A DNA stretch of 45,159 bases, taken from assembly GCA_947466965.1 (NCBI GenBank), contig CANIFU010000018.1, positions 1 to 45,159 of the forward strand, read 5' to 3'. Positions within the stretch are counted from its first letter, which is position 1. Each line of letters begins with the position of its first letter. Under the pieces are notes generated by a model, which worked only from the letters and a program-made list of their open reading frames with translations, ran no database searches and had not been told where the DNA came from. The DNA comes from Bacteroidota bacterium. Its GTDB lineage: Bacteria > Bacteroidota > Bacteroidia > 2-12-FULL-35-15. The position numbers were made by a program, and so were the translations under genes. Positions 16,952-25,926 of this stretch are shown in pieces.

Positions 16952-17824
16952 ATGAATAAACAAGAAGTAACTGCACTCATAAGCTTATTGGATGATCCGG
17001 ATGAAACGATATTCAAACAAGTTAGCATAAAATTTTTATCCCTAGGCGAGGAAGTTATTCCAGTATTGGAGGATGCATGGGAGCATTCTTTTGATACATT
17101 GATTCAGAATAGGATTGAAAATATAATTCATCAGATTCAATTCGATCTTATTAAAGATTCGCTAAAGCAATGGTCGCATCCTGAACAACAAAATTTACTT
17201 GAAGGTGCTTTATTAATAGCCAGATATCAATATCCAGATGTTAATACTGCAAAAATAATTAAACAGATCGATCAGATTAAACAGGATGTTTGGCTCGAAT
17301 TGAACGAACATCTCACAGCTCTTGAAAAAGTAAAGATCATTAATCATATTCTTTTTGATGTACATAATTTCAGCGGCAATACTAGCAATTACCACGCACC
17401 ACAGAATTCATACATCAACAATGTTCTGGAAAACAAAAAAGGCAATCCCCTTTTATTGTCTATCATCTATACAATAATTGCTCAGAAACTGGACATTCCT
17501 ATTTACGGGGTAAATCTACCAGAACATTTTATTCTTTGTTATGTAGATATTGAACACATGGGTGTTCCATCAATAGAGGGTAATCAAGGCAGCAATGTGT
17601 TTTTCTATATCAATCCATTTAGCAAAGGAGCTGTATTCGGACAAAAAGAAATTGATGCTTTTTTAAAGCAGCTTAAACTTGAGCCACTTGCTATTTTTTA
17701 TGAACCGTGTTCAAATTTAGAAATAATCAAACGTCTGTTACGAAATTTAATCACTTCATACGAAAAGCTTGGCTATCCCGATAAAAGTGAAGAATTAAAA
17801 GAATTATTAGATTCTTTGGGGTAG
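16952..17824 (+). CDS. SirB1/transglutaminase-like family protein
   Basis: 290 residues with no signal peptide. The N-terminal 75 residues look like short HEAT-type helices (ALISLLDDPDETIFKQV, EVIPVLEDAWEHS). Residues about 80-240 match the SirB1 N-terminal/transglutaminase-like family: NNVLENKKGNPLLLSIIYTIIAQ, then IPIYGVNLPEHFILCY, and an FYINPFSKGAVF segment. The His in LPEHFIL is retained, but the catalytic cysteine of true transglutaminases is not obvious (the segment reads NPLLLSIIY), so it may be non-catalytic. The C-terminal helices resemble a TPR pair. Function unknown. It converges on the polysaccharide operon; only 56 bp separate the two stop codons, with a weak C/G hairpin there. 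Confidence 0.75.
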   Translation: MNKQEVTALISLLDDPDETIFKQVSIKFLSLGEEVIPVLEDAWEHSFDTLIQNRIENIIHQIQFDLIKDSLKQWSHPEQQNLLEGALLIARYQYPDVNTAKIIKQIDQIKQDVWLELNEHLTALEKVKIINHILFDVHNFSGNTSNYHAPQNSYINNVLENKKGNPLLLSIIYTIIAQKLDIPIYGVNLPEHFILCYVDIEHMGVPSIEGNQGSNVFFYINPFSKGAVFGQKEIDAFLKQLKLEPLAIFYEPCSNLEIIKRLLRNLITSYEKLGYPDKSEELKELLDSLG

Positions 17825-17880
17825 GTAAATGTTTAGAATAAAAGTTTTCTTTTGTTCTCCACTTCTGAATAGGAGGAGTT

Positions 17881-18471
17881 TTATTGTAGAATCTTTTTAA
17901 TTGTATTCACTATAATTTTGAGATCAGTTAAAATTCCTTGCTCAGCAATATATTTCAGATTGAGTTTTAACTTTGAGGGCATTATTACATTGATGTAGAC
18001 TTCTTCCGGGTTTTCAGCATTTCCTAACAATTCATTTTCATTACTGTATTCAATACTCGCATAATCTGTAATACCTGGCTTAACGGATAATACCTGCATT
18101 TGTTCCGGGGTGTACATGTCAACATATCTTCTCACTTCAGGACGCGGACCTACCAAACTCATTTTACCCAAAAGTACATTTATCAATTGTGGTAACTCAT
18201 CAATTTTATATTTTCTCAATGTATACCCAATTTTTGTAATTCGGTTATCTTTTTTTCCTACAGTAAGCAAGCTGACCTTATCAGCATTGGCTCTCATTGA
18301 ACGAAACTTTAATAATTTAAAATCTACTCCGCCTTTCCCTACTCTGTTTTGTTTATAAAAAATACCACCTTTCGAATCGATGAAAATAAAGAGAGCGATC
18401 AGAAGAAAGGGAAGCAAAAGAAGGATTAATCCTATTAATGAAAAAAATATATCGAAGATTCGTTTAAGCAT
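17881..18471 (-). CDS. Monotopic phosphoglycosyl transferase (WcfS/PglC-like), initiating sugar transferase
   Basis: A 196-residue small PGT that moves a sugar-1-phosphate from a UDP-sugar to undecaprenyl phosphate, the first step of surface polysaccharide synthesis. It has the re-entrant hydrophobic helix (about 7-30), FYKQNRVGKGG, KLLKFRSMRANAD (about 53-64), the catalytic Asp-Glu pair D91-E92 in KIDELPQL, and SLVGPRPEV. It lacks the four extra membrane helices of WbaP-type enzymes. Its ATG directly abuts the stop codon of the upstream aminotransferase gene (TAAATG), implying translational coupling. The pairing resembles WcfR-WcfS of Bacteroides capsule loci. It is the last gene of the operon. 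Confidence 0.9.
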   Translation of the reverse strand: MLKRIFDIFFSLIGLILLLLPFLLIALFIFIDSKGGIFYKQNRVGKGGVDFKLLKFRSMRANADKVSLLTVGKKDNRITKIGYTLRKYKIDELPQLINVLLGKMSLVGPRPEVRRYVDMYTPEQMQVLSVKPGITDYASIEYSNENELLGNAENPEEVYINVIMPSKLKLNLKYIAEQGILTDLKIIVNTIKKILQ

Positions 18472-19686
18472 TTATTTATTTACAATAACTTTATTTACAG
18501 AATCAATTACCGAATCAACAACTCGCTTAACTAGATCATCATTCAAGTCAACATAAACAGGTAATGAAATCTCTCTTGAATAATTATCAAATGTTACCGG
18601 ATATTTTTTTATATCGTATCCGAGATTTTTATAAAAGCTCATCATAGGAACAGGAATAAAATGCACATTAACTGCAACGTCGTGGTCAAATATTTCTTTG
18701 ATGATCGCATCTCGTTGAGCTTCAGTAATACCTTTAATGCGAAGGGCATATAAATGATAACAGGAATTTTTATTTTCAGAGACATACTCAGGCAGTTGTG
18801 CCCATTCGTATTTTGAAAAAGCATTGTCATATTGTTGAAAGATATGCGCACGTTTTTTTGTTGTAATACTGTCGTAACGATCTAATTCAACCAAACCGAT
18901 TGCCGCCATAATATCGGTCATATTACATTTGTAACCCGCCTCAACGATATCATATCGCCAGTTACCTTTTTGAGTTTTTGCTAGCGCATCCTTATCCTGA
19001 CCATGAAGTGTTTTAATACACAAAGACTTATAAACCGCTTCATTATCAAATGGTGCTGGAAGATTTAATGCAACAGCTCCGCCTTCAGCAGTGGTTAAAT
19101 TTTTGACAGCATGAAAAGAAAATACAGAAATATCGGTTAAAGAACCAGCTTTTTTTCCTTTGTATGTTGCACCGAATGAGTGAGCAGAATCGGAAAGTAC
19201 TAAAACACGACCGAGCAATTTTTGCTCTTCCGATTGAGGCACAAAGGCCGCTTTGTGTTTTACAACAAGAGAATTAATCTCATCATAATCACAGGCATAA
19301 CCTCCAAAATCAACAGGCATTATTACTTTTGTATTTGAAGTGATTGCTTTTTCAATATTAGCGATTGAAATATTAAAATCAGTAGCATCTACATCTACAA
19401 AAACAGGTGTTGCACCACAATGCATCACAACATTGGCAGTTGCCGAATAGGTATAAGCCGGAAGAATAACTTCATCCCCCACTTTCACTCCGAACCAACG
19501 AAGAATAATCTCTAAACCAGCAGTAGCACTGTTTAAACACAAGGTGTTTTTATTTCCGCAATAATTTGTAATTTCTTTTTCAAAGAGTTTTGTTTTAGGA
19601 CCGGTTGTAATCCAGCCTGATTTTAAAACATTAGTTACTTCATCAATTATTTTTTGATCAATATGTGGTGGCGAAAAATGAATCAT
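18472..19686 (-). CDS. DegT/DnrJ/EryC1/StrS sugar aminotransferase (WcfR/PglE-like)
   Basis: A 404-residue PLP enzyme predicted to aminate a UDP-4-keto-6-deoxy sugar. Visible: GWITTGP near residue 24, LPAYTYSATANVVMHCGATPVFVDVD (about 75-100), the PLP-binding SDSAHSFGA, and the Schiff-base lysine K195 in FHAVKNLTTAEGG. It is slightly longer than typical PglE because of an insert rich in polar residues at about 148-160. Its stop codon touches the start of the phosphoglycosyl transferase gene, so the nucleotide-activated amino sugar it makes is the likely substrate of that transferase. The required 4,6-dehydratase is not in the window. Confidence 0.88.
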   Translation of the reverse strand: MIHFSPPHIDQKIIDEVTNVLKSGWITTGPKTKLFEKEITNYCGNKNTLCLNSATAGLEIILRWFGVKVGDEVILPAYTYSATANVVMHCGATPVFVDVDATDFNISIANIEKAITSNTKVIMPVDFGGYACDYDEINSLVVKHKAAFVPQSEEQKLLGRVLVLSDSAHSFGATYKGKKAGSLTDISVFSFHAVKNLTTAEGGAVALNLPAPFDNEAVYKSLCIKTLHGQDKDALAKTQKGNWRYDIVEAGYKCNMTDIMAAIGLVELDRYDSITTKKRAHIFQQYDNAFSKYEWAQLPEYVSENKNSCYHLYALRIKGITEAQRDAIIKEIFDHDVAVNVHFIPVPMMSFYKNLGYDIKKYPVTFDNYSREISLPVYVDLNDDLVKRVVDSVIDSVNKVIVNK

Positions 19687-19699
19687 TTTATCAGCGATA

Positions 19700-21016
19700 T
19701 TAATTAATAGTTAATTCTTGGGTGCTTATATTCTTTGATTTTTTTTCAAATGAAAAACTTAATAAAACATAAATAAATACAAAATAAATAACACCAGCTT
19801 GTACTTCTAGCATCGACTCAACTAAAAAGTTAAGTGCCGCTATTAATACGAACATTTTGAATAAAAGTTGTTGGCGCTTATAATAAAAATAAAAGGGTGC
19901 TGCTAAAATAAATACAAGAATTGCAAAACCAAAAATACCTAGAGGAATAAACGTATTAAAATATTGATTATGAGAATTTAAGTTTGTTTTATATTCGGAA
20001 ACCATGCCTTTTTCTATATATTTTTCAAGCATTACATCTTTAGCATCACCAGTACCAACTCCAAAAATAAAGTTAGATTTAACAATATCTACTGCAGCTT
20101 TCCAAACTAAAACCCTGCTCCCCGATCCATCTGTATCAGCAACATCTTTGGTTGAATCTGATAAAATGCCTTGATTTTTTATAGCTCCAGTTATAACAGC
20201 TATTTTAGGTATTCGAGTTATTGAAACTGGTGTTATTTTAATATTTAAAATATAAAACATACTTCCTAGAAATACAGAAATTAGTATCAACAGCATGTAT
20301 TTTTTTTGCTTGAATAAGTTAGTAAATAAATAACATGATATTACAGATAAACTTATCCAACCAGCTTTAGAGCTTAACATCAGAACAAATAGAACTAATA
20401 ATATAATAGCTGTGCACCATTTCCAATTTAATTGCAACTTATTAGTACTTACAAAATAAAATAAAATAGCCAAAGCAAAAACACTATACATAGCACTATA
20501 ACTAGGATGTAAAAAAATAGATAAATTAGTGTAATAAAAACAACCTATACCTAAATTAGTTTCTAAACCATTAATAATAATATACTCGGGTTTAACATAA
20601 CGATATAAAGCAACTAAAAAACATATTGTTGCATAAAACAAACAACCAAATACAAAAAACTTAAAATATTTATCTATAAAATCTTTACAAGATTGGCTAT
20701 AAGTAGACAATACAAAAGGGAAAACAATAAATGATAATTTAGTTTCAAGTTCTTCCCTACCAAACTTTAAATTAGTTGAATAGCACATTCCAATTAAATA
20801 GATAGCGTAAAACAAAACTAGTAATATTAAACCAGGATTATTAATATTCGCTTTAAAGCCAACAATTATTTGCTTGGGAGCTAAGAGCCAATTAAATACA
20901 ATTAACAAGATAATAGGCGATAAAATTAAAGGAAAAATAGGTATAAAAAAAGCCAATGCACACATCAAAAATATATGGATGGGTGTATTTAAACGAATTA
21001 TATTAATTTCTAACAT
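19700..21016 (-). CDS. O-antigen ligase/polymerase family membrane protein (WaaL/Wzy-type)
   Basis: 438 residues with about ten to twelve hydrophobic segments. The large periplasmic loop before the last helices carries GVGTGDAKD and SHNQYFNTFIPLGIFGF, the His-containing pattern characteristic of O-antigen ligases and related polymerases. It may ligate finished polysaccharide to lipid A-core (or to another acceptor) or polymerise repeat units; sequence alone cannot separate these. The first is easier to reconcile with the ABC exporter of the same operon. The gene is very AT-rich. It lies 13 bp downstream of nothing unusual: the acyltransferase ends 1 bp before its start, so the two are tightly coupled. 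Confidence 0.85.
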   Translation of the reverse strand: MLEINIIRLNTPIHIFLMCALAFFIPIFPLILSPIILLIVFNWLLAPKQIIVGFKANINNPGLILLVLFYAIYLIGMCYSTNLKFGREELETKLSFIVFPFVLSTYSQSCKDFIDKYFKFFVFGCLFYATICFLVALYRYVKPEYIIINGLETNLGIGCFYYTNLSIFLHPSYSAMYSVFALAILFYFVSTNKLQLNWKWCTAIILLVLFVLMLSSKAGWISLSVISCYLFTNLFKQKKYMLLILISVFLGSMFYILNIKITPVSITRIPKIAVITGAIKNQGILSDSTKDVADTDGSGSRVLVWKAAVDIVKSNFIFGVGTGDAKDVMLEKYIEKGMVSEYKTNLNSHNQYFNTFIPLGIFGFAILVFILAAPFYFYYKRQQLLFKMFVLIAALNFLVESMLEVQAGVIYFVFIYVLLSFSFEKKSKNISTQELTIN

Positions 21017-21017
21017 A

Positions 21018-21644
21018 TTATTTAACCGAATAATTAGATGAAACTAATGTTTGATCATAATAATTATCAAAATTAATTCCATCCAAAAATAATTTCTTAT
21101 CAATCTTTCTTGTATCTCCGACCACCTTTGCTGGATTACCAACAATTACAGAATAATCAGGAAAACTACCTTTAACAATACTACCAGCACCTACAATGGA
21201 AGCTTTTCCTATTGAAGTGCCGCATAATAAAACTGCAGAAGTACCAATTAAAGAATATTCACCTATAAATACAGGTTTTATAATATATCCAGGACGAACT
21301 TTTGCAGGGATTTCAATAAACTTTTCGCCATTTAAACGAATTGCATTTTCACTACTGTGAGTATAAATACAAGCATGCGAAGCTAATTGTACACCTTTCT
21401 CAATTTTAATGCCTCCAATCCCATCTAAGATACAATAATGACCTACCCACACATTATTTTGAATATCAATATTAATTTTATTAACGAATTTAACAGTTGA
21501 ACTTATACGCGTTTTATTATAGAATTTTTTATCAATCTTATTAAAAAAACCATATACCATAAATGGTTTTTTTAAAAATGAAATTAAATTTAAAAATAAG
21601 GAAATAAAAAAACCGACTGGAGATAAATATATACGTCTAAACAT
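21018..21644 (-). CDS. Hexapeptide-repeat acyltransferase (left-handed beta helix)
   Basis: 208 residues. After an N-terminal hydrophobic/basic segment (about 1-35), residues 50-195 show repeated [LIV]-G-x4 hexapeptides (NNVWVGHYCILDGIGG, GEYSLIGTSAVLLCGTSIG, KASIVGAGSIVKG) and the common ending VIVGNPAKVVGDTRKI. This is the fold of sugar O- or N-acetyltransferases. The HACIYTHSS stretch likely contains the catalytic histidine. It probably decorates the polysaccharide with acetyl groups at the cytoplasmic side of the membrane. It sits between a GT4 and the ligase/polymerase gene with gaps of a few bases. Confidence 0.87.
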   Translation of the reverse strand: MFRRIYLSPVGFFISLFLNLISFLKKPFMVYGFFNKIDKKFYNKTRISSTVKFVNKINIDIQNNVWVGHYCILDGIGGIKIEKGVQLASHACIYTHSSENAIRLNGEKFIEIPAKVRPGYIIKPVFIGEYSLIGTSAVLLCGTSIGKASIVGAGSIVKGSFPDYSVIVGNPAKVVGDTRKIDKKLFLDGINFDNYYDQTLVSSNYSVK

Positions 21645-21650
21645 TTTTTG

Positions 21651-22814
21651 TTATTTTTTTTTACAAATATAATTATAATAAAGTTCAGCATTTTTAGGAG
21701 TGAAATTTAAAGAGGCTTTTCGAGAATTTTCTTTTAAAATATTTAAAAGATTTTTATCATCATAAAGACCTAAAATATATTCTGAAATACCCTTTTTATC
21801 TCCTTTTTCAAAAACCGAACCACATTTAAACTTATCAACCATTAACTGAAATTCGGAATTTTTTGATGCCAATGCCAATAAAACAGATCCTGCAGCTAAA
21901 ACCGAATATGTTTTACTTGGTAATGATGCATATTCCATACCTTCACCTAAAGCAATAACACCTATATCGCCTGTTGTAATTGAAAAAGGGAATGTTTCTT
22001 TTTCTTGAAAATCTAATAATATAACATTAGATAATTTTTTATCAGTAATTATTTTTTGTATTTGATTTTTTTTTGCTCCTTCGCCAATTAAAACAAAGTT
22101 TATATCTTGTTTATCAATCAGTAATTCGGCTGCTGAAAGTAAAGATTCGAAATCGTGTGTATCACCAAAATTACCCGAATATAAAACGGTAAATTTATCT
22201 ACTTGATTGTATTTTTTTGCAAACCAATTTTCGTTCTTAGGTTTTGGAATAATAAAATTTGTATCCACCCAATTATTAATTACAGTAGGTTTAATTTTAT
22301 TGTCGTAGTATTTTTCTAATGCTTTAGCCATAAAATGCCCTAGCGTTATAACGGAATCAGCTTTATTTAAAAGTCGCGTATTTAGCTTAGCCCAAGTCCT
22401 GTATGTTATATCCGATTGCTTAAATATTTTCATACTTAATAACGCATCCGGATAAATATCCCACATTATGAGATGATATTTTTGTTTAAATAAACGTTTA
22501 AAAAAAAGCCCTAAAAAGGTGATGAATGGAGGTGTTGAAATAATTACTAATTCATACTTTTTGCTTTTAAATAATAGCCTAAAAAAAACTTGAATTGTAA
22601 ACCATAGCCAAGTAAAAATACGTTTCGTTGATTTCTCCTTATTGTATTTACAAAAATAAACAACTTCAATTGTAGGATTTAATGTTGTTTGCGTATTACT
22701 TATTTCGCCTGCATATAAAATTACCGACTCGCCATTTTCGGCAAATTGGTTAAGTATATCCACCATTAATTGGCGAGTAACCTGACAAATAAATATGTAT
22801 TTTTTTTTATTCAC
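21651..22814 (-). CDS. Glycosyltransferase family 4 (WbuB-like)
   Basis: A 387-residue GT-B enzyme. The N-terminal half contains a membrane-associated basic helix region (FRLLFKSKKYELVIISTPPFITFLG) and IMWDIYPDALL, typical of WbuB-type amino-sugar transferases. The C-terminal half starts with FTVLYSGNFGDTHDFESLL and has the E-x7-E-like donor site replaced by ALGEGMEYASLPSKTYSVLAAG, again as in that subgroup. It transfers a sugar to the growing lipid-linked chain, probably retaining. Acceptor and donor are unknown. Coding density is high: gaps of 6 bp downstream and 11 bp upstream. Confidence 0.87.
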   Translation of the reverse strand: MNKKKYIFICQVTRQLMVDILNQFAENGESVILYAGEISNTQTTLNPTIEVVYFCKYNKEKSTKRIFTWLWFTIQVFFRLLFKSKKYELVIISTPPFITFLGLFFKRLFKQKYHLIMWDIYPDALLSMKIFKQSDITYRTWAKLNTRLLNKADSVITLGHFMAKALEKYYDNKIKPTVINNWVDTNFIIPKPKNENWFAKKYNQVDKFTVLYSGNFGDTHDFESLLSAAELLIDKQDINFVLIGEGAKKNQIQKIITDKKLSNVILLDFQEKETFPFSITTGDIGVIALGEGMEYASLPSKTYSVLAAGSVLLALASKNSEFQLMVDKFKCGSVFEKGDKKGISEYILGLYDDKNLLNILKENSRKASLNFTPKNAELYYNYICKKK

Positions 22815-22825
22815 TAATTAAATTT

Positions 22826-23839
22826 TTATTTAAACAAAATCGCTTTAATTAATCGGCCATATACTTTTAAAACGTCAAAAGCTTTTGGTCTGTACTTATC
22901 ACTTTTATTTGGATTAGCCGAATAAACGCCAAACATATTAATGGTACGATAAATTCCTAAAAACCAAAATATAGATCTAATAATCAATGCCAAAGAAAGT
23001 AGCGATTTTAATTGGAATGATTTAAATTTAGATTCATGTTTTTTAAAAACATACACCAAATTTTTATGATACTGCTCAAACGAAGCAATAATATTTTTTT
23101 GTGATGAACTACCACCTAAATGTATAATTTCAACTTCGGGCAAATAAAAGGTTTTCATTTTAGCAGCTCTAAATTTATAACCTAACTCACAATCTTCATG
23201 ATAAAAAAATATGTTTTCATCAAGGTTACCAATTGTATTCAGCGATTCTTTTCGGATTAACAAACAAGCTAATGTTAAATAATCAACTACACGTTTTTCA
23301 TCAATGCTATTAAGCATAAAGGCAGGTTTATTATTGCCTGTAAAAAATGAAGTAAAAAGTTTACTGTTTTTTAATTTTACAATATAAAAAGATAAACCTG
23401 TAAGATTAAAAAATGTTTTTAAAGGATTCGGGAAATCAAACCAAGAGCGTTGAATCGTTTTATCAAAATTTAAAAGCTTTGGTCCCACTGCTGTAACATC
23501 AATATGAGAATTTAAAAATTCAATTAAATTATTTAATGTATTTTCTAAAACAATGGTGTCGCTATTTAGCAACAAAACCATTTCGCCTTTTGCTTTTTGT
23601 ATTCCTAAATTATTTGCTTTTGAGAAACCCAAATTCTCTTTATTGTCAATAACAATTGTATTTGTAAATTTTTTTTTTATCATTTCCACACTTCCATCGT
23701 TCGAAAAATTATCAACAACAATAATTTCATACAAACAGCTAGAATTGGTTGAATAAATTGAATTTAAACACTGTTCGATTAAATCCTTTGTGTTATAATT
23801 TATTATAATTATAGAAAGTTGGGGCTTTACTACATCCAT
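22826..23839 (-). CDS. Glycosyltransferase family 2 (WbbL-like)
   Basis: 337 residues, GT-A fold. N-terminus LSIIIINYNTKDLIEQCLNSI, nucleotide-binding VVDNFSNDGSVEM, NLGFSKANNLGIQKAKGE, and the DxD-like LNSDT at about residues 92-96. The acceptor-side motif is FFYHEDCELGYKFRAAKMK, with ED as the likely base region. The GFSKANN and HEDCELGYR-type motifs are those of rhamnosyltransferase-like enzymes, but the sugar cannot be assigned. It starts 4 bp downstream of the next GT2 gene. Confidence 0.88.
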   Translation of the reverse strand: MDVVKPQLSIIIINYNTKDLIEQCLNSIYSTNSSCLYEIIVVDNFSNDGSVEMIKKKFTNTIVIDNKENLGFSKANNLGIQKAKGEMVLLLNSDTIVLENTLNNLIEFLNSHIDVTAVGPKLLNFDKTIQRSWFDFPNPLKTFFNLTGLSFYIVKLKNSKLFTSFFTGNNKPAFMLNSIDEKRVVDYLTLACLLIRKESLNTIGNLDENIFFYHEDCELGYKFRAAKMKTFYLPEVEIIHLGGSSSQKNIIASFEQYHKNLVYVFKKHESKFKSFQLKSLLSLALIIRSIFWFLGIYRTINMFGVYSANPNKSDKYRPKAFDVLKVYGRLIKAILFK

Positions 23840-23843
23840 TTAT

Positions 23844-24731
23844 TTAATTTTTAATGCCATTAAAAATTCCTTTAAAAGTAGTCTTTAATTTTTCTTTTTT
23901 ATTGTCATCTACAGCAATTATTGAAATAATAGATTTTAAAAAAGTGAAATTTTTATTCAAAATATATAAGGGGAATTTAAACAAATACATTTTTGTAAGT
24001 ATAACATTATTCCGAGCCATATAATAGCGCCTCATTACATTATGTGTAGAACTTGTAAAATTTATTCCGAATATTTTTTTTGATTGCGATAATCCAATTG
24101 CATGATTAAAACCTACTTCCGAACTAATCACAATTTTATAACCTTTCGATTTTAATCGCAAACAATATTCTATATCCACACAATCAATAAAAAAATCTTC
24201 ACGAAAGGCCCCTACTTCTTCAAATACAGGTATTGAAAGCATGGAACCAGAAGTTATAAGTACGCGCATTTCAATTGTTTTTAAACCTAAATCAATACGT
24301 TTTTTTAAATAGGTGCTTCCGTTTGTATCATAATTAGCAGCAACCATGGCAAGCTTATTTTTATCGCTATAATTATTATATGTATCAATAAGTAATTGAA
24401 TAATTGTTGGTGTAGGTAAACTATCTTGATCGAAAGTTATCGCCCATTTAAAACTTAGTTTAGCACCTGCTTCAAGACCTTGATTTAAAGCTTTTGCTAT
24501 TCCAACATTAGTTTCATTTTTAATTATTATAACATTTTCATTAATGCTTAACTCATCAATAAACCTATGACTTTGGCCTTGAGAATTATTATCCACAATA
24601 AACTTTTGCACATTAACAGGTAAAGCATTTATTAAATTTATAATATTTGATGTAGGATTATATGTAACTATAACCACAAAAATATTGGTTGGAATTGGTG
24701 GAATAATATCACATGTATCAACTCTGCTCAT
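23844..24731 (-). CDS. Glycosyltransferase family 2 (rhamnosyltransferase-like)
   Basis: 295 residues, GT-A. Elements: VVIVTYNPTSNIINLI, FIVDNNSQGQS, NVGIAKALNQGLEAG, and TFDQDSLPT, where DQDS is the metal-binding motif typical of the RfbF/WbbL-like subgroup. The acceptor region is FIDCVDIEYCLRLKSKGY. The C-terminus is shorter than in some relatives and ends in a basic stretch (KKEKLKTTFKGIFNG), probably membrane-associated. A 66-bp AT-only gap separates it from the preceding GT2 gene. Confidence 0.88.
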   Translation of the reverse strand: MSRVDTCDIIPPIPTNIFVVIVTYNPTSNIINLINALPVNVQKFIVDNNSQGQSHRFIDELSINENVIIIKNETNVGIAKALNQGLEAGAKLSFKWAITFDQDSLPTPTIIQLLIDTYNNYSDKNKLAMVAANYDTNGSTYLKKRIDLGLKTIEMRVLITSGSMLSIPVFEEVGAFREDFFIDCVDIEYCLRLKSKGYKIVISSEVGFNHAIGLSQSKKIFGINFTSSTHNVMRRYYMARNNVILTKMYLFKFPLYILNKNFTFLKSIISIIAVDDNKKEKLKTTFKGIFNGIKN

Positions 24732-24797
24732 TTTTATATTTCTACAAAATAATAATCAAAAATATTATAAAAATAAATTTAAAAAATGCTTTATGGT

Positions 24798-25817
24798 CTA
24801 AAAAATAATTAGATTCAAAAAACGTCTTCTAAATAAAATAAAAGAATAAAAAACACAACCAACTATTGGCGACATAGCATATTTGGAAAAATCGGGAATT
24901 TGTTTTATTGAAACTTGAAACTTTGCATAAAAATGATCCTCTCCACTATTTTTAATCCACAATTGTGCTTCATATAATCGAAGCTTCAAAATAAATTTCA
25001 TTTTAAGTAAATCTAAAAACGAAAGCTGCGCTTGAATTTGTTTATAGTAAGTTGAATGTATGAATTGATAATTCAATAAAACACTATCTAATAAAGCTAT
25101 ATTCGCTTTTTTATTACTCGCTGTAGTCGAATTCAGATGAACTCTAAACGATGTTAAAACTTCGGGAATATAAAACAAACCTACATTACAAGATACACGA
25201 AGGCAATATTCGAAATCACAAATTTGATATAAAAGAGGATCAAAATAACCAAACTTATCAATTAAATTTTTCCGAAACATTAAAACATTCGGCTCTCCAA
25301 TAAAATTTGCAGTATTATATTTAATCACCATTTTACATAGCTTATCACTACTTATTAATGCTGGTTTTGTGATACCAAATATTTTACCAGGCGAAAGTAT
25401 TTTATATTTATACTCATCCTTAATATCTTCAGCAACACCGTTTTCAAAAATAAAAATACGATCGCAACTAATTATAGAAATATCATCGGTTGCAAATTGC
25501 ATCATTCTAGAAACACATGTAGGAATTAAAGTATCGTCTTGAAATAAATATTTAATCCATTCGCCAGAAGATTTATTGATACACGCATTCCAATTACCTA
25601 CTAAACCAAGATTTTTTTCATTTATAAATAATTTAATTCGTTTATCTTTTTGAATATATTCGTTAACAATTGCTATCGAATTATCTGTCGATTGATCATC
25701 AACTATAATTATCTCTACATTCAAATAATCTTGAGAACATGCACTATCCAAGCATTCCCGCAGGTATAACTCGCCATTATAAATTGGAATACAAATGCTT
25801 ACAAGCGGGTTTTTCAT
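24798..25817 (-). CDS. Glycosyltransferase family 2
   Basis: 339 residues, GT-A. VSICIPIYNGELYLRECLDSA, IIVDDQSTDNS, NLGLVGNWNACINKSSGEWI, and the QDDTL metal-binding motif, followed by YQICDFEYCLRVS as the acceptor-side acidic motif and a basic, hydrophobic C-terminus (FRRRFLNLIIF). Flanking gaps are larger than elsewhere in the operon (66 bp after, 110 bp before); no promoter box was found in them. Donor and linkage unknown. Confidence 0.88.
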   Translation of the reverse strand: MKNPLVSICIPIYNGELYLRECLDSACSQDYLNVEIIIVDDQSTDNSIAIVNEYIQKDKRIKLFINEKNLGLVGNWNACINKSSGEWIKYLFQDDTLIPTCVSRMMQFATDDISIISCDRIFIFENGVAEDIKDEYKYKILSPGKIFGITKPALISSDKLCKMVIKYNTANFIGEPNVLMFRKNLIDKFGYFDPLLYQICDFEYCLRVSCNVGLFYIPEVLTSFRVHLNSTTASNKKANIALLDSVLLNYQFIHSTYYKQIQAQLSFLDLLKMKFILKLRLYEAQLWIKNSGEDHFYAKFQVSIKQIPDFSKYAMSPIVGCVFYSFILFRRRFLNLIIF

Positions 25818-25926
25818 GTTATTTTTAATTGATGTTGTTTAGATAATAATTGATTAACTAAAATTTGTTAATTTATAATAATAAAAAAATATTTCTTCCA
25901 TAAACAATGTTGAGGAATTATGTCAG

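Noticed and set aside
17857-17878. Terminator between the SirB1-like gene and the polysaccharide operon
   Set aside because: Only a 4-bp CTCC/GGAG stem with a broken T tract is visible; too weak to call.
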